Assembly: GCA_020650975.1 (NCBI GenBank)
Contig: JAIPMN010040773.1
Span: 1-32,789, forward strand
DNA: 32,789 nt
From: Apostichopus californicus
Taxonomy: Eukaryota; Echinodermata; Holothuroidea; Aspidochirotida; Stichopodidae
Reading direction: 5' to 3'
Shown here: in pieces, positions 11,301-22,500 of the stretch
Numbering within the stretch: position 1 is the first letter of the stretch
How the letters are laid out: each line of letters starts with the position of its first letter
The notes under the pieces: model-generated
Databases searched by the model: none
Told to the model about the DNA's origin: nothing
What the model saw: only the letters and a program-made list of their open reading frames with translations
Translations under genes and position numbers: made by a program

Positions 11301-12234
11301 TGCTCAAGTATTGTTCAGAGGGCATCACAAATGTGGATTAAACTCGATCCATGCCTCGTCCCTCTTCAGATTCCATAATACATTGGGCCTAGCTGTGAAA
11401 TAAAGTTTAAAGAGAATTAAGTCACATACTGAATGGACCCTATGCAATCTAGGCCTACAGTAATTAACTAGTAGTAATTTTTACTAGCTTAACAATATTC
11501 AATGGATGGTCGGCCCAGTTTCAATCAGGACCCAGTTGCCTATAAAGAGACCAATCCTGATAATCACTATTATGCTTACATTAGATTTTAAGGAGATATA
11601 TAATACAATCAGCCAAAATCCTGCCTTATCTAGTCGAATATGGTACCACATAACTTTGGGTGGGGCCTATTGACCCGGCCGCCGGGTGAATAGCGAGCGG
11701 AGCTTATCGGCCCGGCCGCCGGGTGAATAGCGAACAGTGTGGCTTATCAACCCGGCTGCCGAAATGAATGGCGCGGGAGAATAGCGATTGCGTTTGTTTG
11801 TGTGGGGGTCGATCGCCGCTGATGATCCGCAGCGCAGGCAATTGCAGACTTTAATAGCCCGGCCTACTGAACACATGCGCTTGCCCTGCCTGACGTACGT
11901 ACGTAGGCCTACACAGTAAATTTATATGAGATCCAGGACTGTGCACAACTTCCATGGTACCATCTACAGCCGGGTGAATAGCGATCGGGGCTTAGAGGCC
12001 CGGCGGCCGGGTCAATAGCCACTACACTTTGTAATTGTAGGATTCGCACAACTGGTATAACGACATAACAAAGTGTGTGAGACAAATCAGCTTGAAACAG
12101 GTAATATGCAGAAATGTTACTCCATGGGTTACGTTTACAATATTTGAAATAACAATCTATAAAGACAGTTATAATTAGATTCAGTTTGTTCAAGTTTGAA
12201 AATTAAAGAAATATTGGAATCTCGAACACTTACC
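11301..12234 (-). other. 5' UTR and leader intron of the CAP-Gly gene
   Basis: An acceptor (TTTCACAG, ending at 11393 on the minus strand) would start the first coding exon at 11392. A strong donor, CAG|GTAAGTG, ends a candidate non-coding first exon at 12234. The intron between holds the GC-rich palindromic repeat. The 92-base leader in front of the start codon carries upstream ATGs (separate finding). Exon 1 and the transcription start are inferred, not proven. Confidence 0.5.
11671..12025. repeat. GC-rich palindromic minisatellite
   Basis: Units built on CCCGGCCGCCGGGTGAATAG start at 11674 and 11711, with a diverged third at 11751 (37- and 40-base spacing). Two more partial units occur around 11970-12018 (GCCGGGTGAATAGCGATC and CGGCGGCCGGGTCAATAGC). 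Each carries a CCCGGC/GCCGGG palindrome. GC and CpG content are far above the surrounding AT-rich DNA. It sits in the leader intron of the CAP-Gly gene, some 250-600 bases downstream of its inferred promoter. An open frame running through it on the minus strand is a composition effect. Confidence 0.7.
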
Positions 12235-13543
12235 TGAACGACAGCTAAGTAGCAACGAATTTGCGTCCCTGGTAACGCGGCTCAAGTTAATGTGCTTAAT
12301 GCGAAAGTCCAACCTTTCAGGATATAAAAATTATTTTCGAAACGTTAGACAAAATTTATTTCTTAAATAGCAAATTTAATCTGATTATTAACTTCAGATT
12401 ATTTAATATTAATCTGTTTTTTACGACAAAGATGCATTTCTTTAAATATTCACACTCTTGTTGGCTTTTCCTTTAAAAGGGCTGAGGTGTAAATCAGCTG
12501 ACATGTCACCTGATGTATACGACCTTCGCCGACGCTTAACTTGTGTTTCACCCTCATGTAGGTCGCGTTTTTCGACAAAAGTAGCATATGTTGATCGTTT
12601 GTTGTTTGGAATCATCACAGTCCGAAGAGGATTAGGTATATAACTTTGTTTTTAAACTGATTTTGTGTTTCAGATGCCGGTGCCGTGTCAGTTACCTAAG
12701 ATAACTATTCGTTTCTTAAATCTACTTCGTAGTGTTATTTTGCAAGTTGTACAATAGACCTAGTCTACAGTATGTTGCTCAACACATTATTCTCGTACTG
12801 TAGAACGTGCAAACGCTTTCCAACCAATGTTTACCACACAAGTTTGTTATAACTGTGTGGCAAAGTTTGGAGCGTCTGTGATGGAATTTATATGATTATA
12901 ACGTATTAAGTGAGTGACTAACATTGATTGCACTGGCTTTTTCATTGAGAGTGCATCTGCTTCACATACTTTACGGATATATATTTACATATGAAGTTGT
13001 TTGTTTTATTTTACTCGATGGTTGTAGATTTCTTGATAATTCGATGGTAGCAAGGCATCTTCATAACCATTTCATGGTGCAAATATAATAAAGGTGTACT
13101 GGAGCAAGAAGAGATAAGAAAAATTTGTGTCTGAAATTATGAAAGGTGCGTTGAATGCCACCAATTTGCATTTTAAAATGGTTGGTTGTTATGTCAGCCT
13201 AAATAGGTGAAAATTACATCCATCAGATACCTGGTACTTCATTTGCCTGATACTACTTCATATTTACATAACTATGCACAACTTTCAGGTGAATTGTAAG
13301 AATCATTTACGGTACCGCTGTCTGGTAAACTTCAATGATGTTTGCGAAGCTTGAGATGAAACAGTGTCAAGATGCATTCGTACTCCACAGCATTTGTTTG
13401 CATAGTAGCAATTTTTATTAGGTATCTATTTATTTTACATCATTTTAGTCATTTTGCAAAAAATTAATTGCAACAGTAACAGGGTTAATAAATATAAAAA
13501 AAATTTACTAATATTTGGTTGTCTTTCTTACTTTCAGTTACAC
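12235..13543. promoter_or_regulatory. Divergent promoter region, CAP-Gly gene (-) and MIPEP (+)
   Basis: The inferred first exon of the minus-strand gene ends at 12234 and MIPEP coding starts at 13544 directly after an acceptor (CTTTCAG ending 13537). MIPEP therefore has at least one non-coding exon upstream within this stretch. A locally CpG-rich segment (about 12480-12640) is a plausible shared promoter. A 61-codon open frame there (12458-12643) resembles no known protein. No TATA box or defined motif can be assigned with confidence. Confidence 0.4.
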
Positions 13544-16500
13544 ATGGCAAGTCCTGCCAGCCAGGTGGCTCTGCTCAGGTTGCTGAGCTGCCACAGTACT
13601 AGGATGGGATTCATGATCGGCTCAGAAAGCAAACGGACAGTTACAACATGGTCTCCATTAGCTGCTACTTTCAACACTAAGCCAAAAAGGAAATATATAT
13701 CACTTCAAAGAAATGTGGTAATTGGCTTACTATATTATTTTATAAATTCTTTGTTAAAACATTAAAGAAGATATGTATTTTATGCTAAGTTTGAATGTCA
13801 TCATAATGAATGGCATTGTGTTGTTGAGGTCTGCCATGACCATCACAGAATTTGTAATACTTAGTTTTTTATGACAGCCATGTGCTTTATACCTATAACC
13901 AACTGGAATATATATAAAAAATATATTCAAAACTTACTGAGTGCACTTTTGAGTACTAGGATTGCATGCATTTGGTTTAAATAATCTTGGTGGTCCTCTA
14001 AATGATTGTCCTACAACAATCTGAAACATTGTTAGATGACACTTTCCCAGATTAAAGTTCTCTATAGGTTACAGACTCTCTCTCTCCCTACAAGCCATTA
14101 GAAGTTAATACAGAACCTGTTCAGCTCATTGGGATCACAAACCATCCATCCAAATGTAAAAGGTACTCTCTAGCCGGTAGAGCCACAGATTCTTTCCAGT
14201 TTCTGGCCTCTTTGGGTTATATGACTTTTCAGCTTCTAAGGATCATGTACCCTTCCTTACCTGTAAATTTACAGATAGACCTTCAAGAGGAAGTCACTCT
14301 GCAGCAGTTACATGTTAAAGAATCTCTACAGTTTTCATTTGATAATTTCTTATTTATCTGAGTACTCATTAAAATACCTTTCTTAATCTTTGTTCATTTC
14401 AGGGACTTTTTGAGATGTCAGAGTTGACTCGGCCAGATGGTTTTGCTGAGGCTGAGAGGCAGTCTTTAGAAGAGGCAGATGAACTAGTTACAGCAGCAAT
14501 CAAAGCTCCTACAGGTCAAGAGGTCGTAGCTATCTTTGATAAACTCTCTGACGCTCTCTGCAGGATTGCTGATTTGGTAAGGACACTGTCAATAGATACT
14601 TGACTGTTCGACGTAGATAAAGTATTTTGACAAAAGTTCTTTCAAAGAATACCTGTCAGGAAAGTACAACAAATTGGAAATGAAACCTGTAAGATGTTAT
14701 AAACATTTTAAGATTGTCTTCCTGAACGACTTAAGTTGGTATAAGAATTGTTTCCAAGTGTCATATAGCTATCATACCATACCTTCAAGTGAACTCAGAT
14801 TTCCACACGTTCATTTTGCTGATAAGATTGACATAATTCAGTTATTTGTATTAATATCAGTTTCACACAAGATTTCTGTAACCTTAAGAAAGTTTGTTAT
14901 TTCAAGGAAAAGAAACTGAACACTCAGCTTATAGAGTAGCACATCATACTTTGCGTATTAGAATCAGGGCAGAAGGTATTATTGACAATATAAACTAATA
15001 AGGCTAATAACCAACTAAAATCAAATTTCTGGGCATACCTTTTTTCATAACATTTGTATCTAGTTTGTATTCAAAATGTGGTCATGGAATAATGGACACA
15101 TTCCACAGCTTTAACCAAGATGTACTTTTACCCTATATAAGCAAAACTATATTGTTCATTGTGTGTTCAATCATCTTTAAGTGTTGCGATTTCTTCCCTC
15201 AGGCTGATTTCATTCGTGTTGCTCATCCAGATAAGCATTTCTCAAAGGCAGCTGAACAAACGTGTCTGAATGTCAGTGCAGCAGTGGAAAAGTAAGGATC
15301 ACTCATGTAAAGTCATAACCTAAACTGTAAAGTTATGTACAAGTTCAACAGTTAAATGCCTCCTAATAGGCTGACATATACATCATGGGTGTGTAGCACA
15401 AATGATTCAAACTGCATCGCTATTAAAGTCAATACTGTTGAAAACTGAAAAGGGTGGGACTTTAATTGCAAGAAGTTTTTATACATACTGTTCGAGAATC
15501 TTCATACTGGAAGTAAAAACTGATTTGATGTTATCTAGGCAAAGAAACTTGTCATACTGCTAGAGAGTTGCCTGAATTTATAAGCTCTCAGTGAAAATTA
15601 GGATATTGCATAAACAATAATGCCGTACTAAATCTAACATTTTTATCGCTGCTATCACAAAGATAACTCTACAGTTGGTGTGACAAGTGTGATGAAATAA
15701 TTTACTTTAGGTAAGATTTGGAAAATAGTAAGATTAAAGGTTTTAATGTCCTTGCAGTAATTTATTCTACACATGCTTGGTTAATTGTAATCGCTCAGTA
15801 TCGTTCAATTCTCGCATAGGTTGAACACCAATACTGAACTTCACAACTCCTTAAAGAAACTTCTCGCGGACAGGACAATATTTGACTCCATGGACGAAGA
15901 ATCAAGAACTGTCGCAAAGTTATTCATGTTTGACTTTGAACAAAGTGGTATCCACCTACCAGAGGGAGAGGTTAGTCTTGTTATATATGAAGAATAGGTC
16001 AATGAATGATACAATAGTACACCATGACCTATGACACACATCAAAAGTCTCCACCTGTCAGATGTAGACCTGTATGTTATGAATGTGATACGTTTGAACT
16101 TGCAACTGGTTTCATAGAATGATTCGAATTACCAGTATCTACTTTTATAACAAGATTAACTCAAGTGGCGATTGAATGTGCCAAAAAACCAATTCTACAT
16201 CATGGAATAATTTTTTCCAGTTATGCATCGCAAACTGCTATACGAGTGCAAAGATTTATAGCAGTTTTCTGTGCACAGGAACCATAGTAGTTTGTAAGGT
16301 AAAGTTCAGAGCACTAAATTATTTTCAGTATTTGCTGGAATGGATGTAATGAACTGGCATTAATGTCTACCAGTTAATGGTCTGTCCTATTTTGATATGT
16401 AAAGTATGCAAGTCCTTTGCATCTGGTGTGAAGATGACCTAGAGTTTAGCTAAGTGTTGATGTTTCTATTGAAATGTATCATTTCAAGAGTGAAGTCAAT

Positions 16501-19500
16501 ATTTAAGCATTTCCTTTTGTTGTTGAGACTAACCAGGCCTTACATTTTGGTTGTCAGAACAGTAAATTTGGTTATCTGAAAAGGTGTAGCACAATGAAAA
16601 AGGACCAGTATGTCACTGTAAGATGTAAACTGCCATTTATCATTTTACCCATTTGGGGGTAGGCCCTATTTACTTACAATGCAATTTGAATTTAATGTCA
16701 ACAACTGGTCATCTGCAGGAAAACCACAACTAGCAGACTGTGAATGTCCGAACAGAAATTTGGTCATCTGGGACTACCATTAAAGATTTGCCCTGATTGT
16801 CTATTGTGACATAATGCAACCATTTAAAAATACACACATTTTGTATTTATACTTTGATCAAGTCTGTGTTTTATGCACAAAGATATACAACAAAACACAA
16901 CATGCTGATTTAAAGCCTGATTATGCTTTCCATCTGGATAGTCAAAACAATCTATATTTTGGGTTACTATTGTGTACTAAATAATCACTCAGGATTTACT
17001 GTTTTATTAATATTTGATGCCAGTTTATCTCAGTCTAAGCAAGGAAGTAGCTTGGTGACCATGAGTAATTTGCTAGAACTACTTTCAGGACATAATTTGC
17101 TAGTCAGTGTAACCTGATTCCCTTGTGTTGTTGAGCTACCAGTGCTTTACCACATTGGCCATGGAGCTGAAGGCATAGTTTTGTTAAGTGGTGCATAGAT
17201 ACAACACTGTACTATAGACTCATGGCAATGCTCCACTGAATTGGTCTTCCTTTCACAGATGATGGGTTGAGCTACTGTAGCATTGCTATTGTAGTTTCCA
17301 CCTCAAATACATTTTGGGACCATTTGGGCCCACATTTTCTTTACATTGCAATAACTCTGCAACAAAACAGCTGGTATATTTAGGCCATCTGGGTCCCAAA
17401 AAAATTCCAGGCCCATTTTTGGGCTGAGTGGGCCCAAATTTTATTTCCACCTCAAATGCATTTTAGGACACATTTTGTGGGTCAGAAGTTCTGGGGTCCA
17501 ATATATTTTAGACCATTTGGGCCCACATTTTTGGGGGTTCAAATTTTGACGGTAAATATATTTTGAACCACTTTGTCTGGGCCGAATATTTTTGGGACCA
17601 TTTATGCGGAAAATTTTTATCGGCCCAAGTTCTTTGGGAGGGACCAAAATTTTAAAATTGCAATAACTCCACAATTTTAAATCAGATTATATCCAAAGTT
17701 GGAATACAATTGCTGGTTAATAGCTGGTACTTGTGGGCATAAATATTATGACATTGGGTGATGACATACAACACTTTAATATTCCACTAAGCAAGGAACC
17801 ATAGTGCCTGTTGGGCTCCTGTCCATTTACATTATACTGATTATCCCTGCAAAGGGGCCAAACTTTTGGCAAGAAAGTACAACTTCCTAATGGTGTAATT
17901 ATTTACTACACAAAAGTACCAAAACATATTGTAGAGTCAGGAATTTTTCAGGTACCATTTATCCTATCATGCATAATGAGTCTTTAAACTCATATAACTA
18001 TATCTAAAGGGTTCTGTTCCTTTCATTTCAGAGAAAAGAATTTGTGAAGCTGAATGAAGAGGCCATGATATTAGGGAGTCAATTCATTCAAGGAACACAG
18101 ACGGCAGTTTCCGTAGACAAGAAACTTCTTCCCGATCACCTAAAATATTCCTTCACAGTAGACGGAGGTCAGATTAAAGTTTCTTCCCTCCATGCTGACA
18201 ATCCAGACGATTTGGTGAATCATCATTTTCGCTTTACATAATTATATAGGTTTTAGTCTTTAGATTTGTTTAGTTACATTTGCTTAAAAGCATTGAAGAC
18301 TCGCCCCAAACAGCGTGCGGCCATCTGAAAAAGTTAACTTTCTGTTGCTTGCAAGTGACATTTTGTTTGTGTCGCTACAAAATGCAGACAGTAATGAAAT
18401 GTGATACCTTGTTATCTTTAGCTGGACCTGAGATGTCCATCGCTGTAACGTTTGTACACTGTGCTGTGGGTATCGACCGCAGCTGAATGTACTGACTGTA
18501 CACTAGGGTCTAATTACCCATGGTAGCAAGCTGTGTGTGTATGTTCTGGGATCGATAGTGGTGTTTAACACTTCTGTTACACCTCATTCGAAACTAGGTC
18601 AGATTACCCACATTAGACGTTTCTTTTTGCGCTAGTCTTCACACCCTTTAAATTATTAAAGAATCCAAAAATTGGATGTCCAACTCTACTCAAAACCATT
18701 GTAAAATGTAGCGATAATATATATTGAATGAATATTCTTGTATTACAATAAAGGTTAAGATGAGTTTAGACCTTTGTCATAAATAAATTGCGATTAATGT
18801 GTCAGTGAGTTGCAGAATCCAAAATCTGAAATGGGATGAGGTATTACGTAAAGATAACCATTGGACATTTTACTTTGCTGACCTTTAGGTGAGAGAAGCG
18901 GCTTATAAGATATACCTGTATCCTAACCAAGATCAAAGTGACGCATTAAATCAACTCCTGGAGTGCAGACACAAACTGGCAAATTTGGCTGGATTTTCAA
19001 CGTTTGCTGACCGTGCACTGCGAGGAACAATGGCCAAGAATTCCTTAACTGTAACTAACTTTCTTAAGAAAGCATCCGAGATGGTTTTACCAAGGTGAGT
19101 ATAGGACATGACAGTGGGGGAATTGCTACCTACCACTATGTACTAGTACATGCCAGCTGGCATCAAAAGTTATTTATAGTGTGTAAAAGTAAGTTGGCCT
19201 GACGTTTCAATCCTAGCAGGATCTTCTTCAAAGGCTAAATGACAGGTAACAGTAACAGACGGGACAAAAACACGCACAGAATACAGACAGGTTAATGAGC
19301 ATGGTGAACACAAAGAGATAGATGAAAGGGGATTAGTAGACAAGGGATGGAGAGAAGAAAGAAAGAAACCAACAGGGGAAGAGGAGAGGTAGGAGATAAA
19401 CAGTGGAGGGACAAAGAGAGGATTAAGGGAAGGGGGTAGGGAATAAACTGGAGAAGGACAAAGACAGCTATGAGAAGAGGAGTGATAGGGGGGGGGGAAA

Positions 19501-22500
19501 CAAGGGGAGAAGGAGGGGGGGACAGAAGAAAAGTTAGACAGAAGAAAAGTTAGTCATGATTGTTATACAATATTATATCCAAAGTCATGATATTAGTCAT
19601 GATTTGTAATGAAGTTATTTAAAGATTGAAATTTAAATGCCATTGGTCAGTCAGCCAAGTTGGGGAAATGTTCCTCTTCATGATGGAATGTTTGTTCATT
19701 TGTATTGAATGTTTGTTTATTTTGGTTTTATGCTTATTTCCTATTTCAGTGCCCTAGATGAATTGGAGTCATTAAAGGAAGCCAAAGCTAGACATAACCC
19801 TTCTTCTAAGGTAAGGAAAGAGTTTTTCACATTGAAGGGGAGGATGATGCGAGCAGAGGATGGTAGTTGGGGAAGGTATCACCCAAATAGACCATAGACT
19901 AGCATTTATATAGTTTGATTGAGTTAACAAAGCAAACTCATTCACGTACCTTGCAGATGTCTTACCTGTCATTCCTTGAGTGCAATAGTCATCAGAACAG
20001 AATACTGGCTCTTTACGTGACTTGACGATGTAAATTCATTTGTATATACTCAGGGATGTGCCCACGCTGTGCGGCACTGGGCGGGCCCTCCCAGCACTAT
20101 CTTAAAAATCGTGAATCCCGCCCAGTACTATTTTCATCTAAAATCCTGACATTCCTAACAATATATTCAACACAAATTGGGGGTAGCCTATGCCAAAATC
20201 ATACAGACTAATAATGCATCAATTACGCAGAAACATTACTTACGTTACTTCCTTCTTTTTTTCATCTGTTTACAGAACCTACATGCTTGGGATACACATT
20301 TTCTTATTCAACATATAAGAAACGAAAAGTAAGCTTAATTCCAAAACTTTTTAATTTCTCAGTGTGCCATACACTGTCCACTTCAGACGCACTACTTGCT
20401 ATTGTTGACATTCTCTAACATCCGCTTTGACGTAGCCTACTGCTGCAGGGTGTCCACAATATTGCTAAACCTTCACATCAATTTTATAAAGACAGTCAGT
20501 TGGGATGTTTCGAACACAGATTTGTATTTATTTCTTGCAAGCTTCATCTTTACCAGCAACAGTAGGTTTGAATAAAATGACAACTAAGTAGCTCATTATC
20601 CTATTTAACAAGTATTGAAAACACATTTATTAAAATCATAGAATGGTAACTTATGTCAAAGAAAGTTCAAAAGAAAATCTAAATTGGTACTGTGGACAGT
20701 TTGTCTGGCTGATTAAAAATAGTTTATTTAAATGTTTGAATGATTTTCACTTGACTTAAAAACATTTCATGCCAAACAGACTGTATGTACAGGTGTGCAA
20801 TGCTTTCCTATGGCTTGTTGTGCTCCAATCAAATGTCAAGTGTTACCAACCCGGTAACACTTCTGTAATTGATGATAACACATCGGTGGTTTTGGTTACC
20901 TAGCAATTGTTGCATTATGAGCCTATAATAAAGCTCATATTAAATAACAACATGACATTCCACTATATCAATTTTTTACCAGGTATAAGGTCAACTCTTC
21001 GGATTTCATGCCATATTTTTCTCTCGGTGCTTGTATGGAGGGGCTCGATATGATCTTTCAACGACTTTATGGAGTCTCCTTAGAGCCTGTCGAGCCAAAG
21101 AATGGAGAGCTCTGGTCACCTGATGTCCAAAAATTGGTAAGAACCAAGAGATGCCTAGCATAAAGAGTTTGTAAAAGAGTCAGCGTTGAGTTTGTGAGAC
21201 AGTACTCTCAATTCTGACTGGTAGTAGGCAGAAAATAATATGTCATGAGAAGTAAGACAAAGCTGATGTTTTTGAAAAAAATTATATATATCACAGACAA
21301 CACAGGTGTACATAATAATAATAATAATAATAATAATAAATGCAAATTTATATAGCGCCAATATCCAGAGGAATACCAATGCTCAGTGGCGCTAGTGCTC
21401 AGGGTAGGCAGTCCAAAATAGATAAGTTTTGAGTCTGTTTTTGAAAATGTTAACGTTGGGTGCCGACTTGATGTGCAGTGGAAGCGATTTCCAAAGAGTA
21501 GGAGCGGCATTAGAAAACGATCGTTGACCAAATGACTTAAGCTTCCACTTAGGTACATGGAGCAGTAGCTGATTTGAGGTTCGGAGAGAGCCGGTGGTGG
21601 TCTTCCGACTGATCATGCTACTCATGTATTCTGGTGCTAATCCATGCAGGGCTTTATATGTGAGCAGGATGATCTTGAAGTTTATCCTGTAGGAAACAGG
21701 TAACCAGTGCAGTTGCCGAAGAATAACATAAATCTGGAATGATGACTGTATATATCAACTCTCAATCTTGCTTGAGTGGAAGCATAACATAACATGAATA
21801 TTCATTTTGATATGTAAATTAAAATACAAGACACATAAAAAAGACAATAGAATGATTATTCAGGATATGGAACAAATGATGTAACTAGGCTTTTTGTCCT
21901 ACTTAACTTTGAGGATGGCTGATGTGATGAATTTCAAAAAAGTAGAAGAGATTTGCCCTTAGATCTTTCCTTTAGTTGAGATCCGGGACTACCATCAAGT
22001 CATACCAAACGTAATCAAAAATCTCACAAATGTTACTACGTGTCACATTTTCAGGCTGTGAATCATAAGGAGGAGGGCATTCTGGGATACATTTACTGCG
22101 ATTTCTTTGATCATCCTGGAAAACCACAGCAAGATTGTCACTTCACTATTCGAGGAGGCCGTCTCCTTGACGATAGCACCTACCAGCTTCCTAAAGTGGT
22201 CTTAACCTGCAGTTTTTCGTAAGTAAATTTGTCTCCTTTAATGACATCTCTTACATAAGGAAATTTTAATATGTTCCCCACCTTTAATGGTCCCTCTTCC
22301 AAATTTGCATTCTATGTATCACCCTAGTGACTATTGATATTGCTTTGTGTACTCTTCTGTGCCTCATACAGAAACAAACCTGGCCCCCCTCCCTTCCACT
22401 CCCCCCAAATCTAATGTTCCAAATGCATTTTAGGTTTTCTCTTAAGATCAATTTATGAAGAAGTGAATGGACTGATTGACTCACATGTGTGGCCTGTCAG

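Noticed and set aside
11667-11876. 69-codon minus-strand open frame rich in Arg and Pro
   Set aside because: It runs through the GC-rich palindromic minisatellite; the translation simply reflects the repeat.
12458-12643. 61-codon plus-strand open frame in the divergent promoter region
   Set aside because: It resembles no protein, is not joined in frame to MIPEP by a clear splice, and lies in a CpG-rich segment where open frames arise by chance.
15486-15496. GTTCGAGAATC, similar to a tRNA B box
   Set aside because: It fails the last conserved C position and no A box or cloverleaf could be placed around it.
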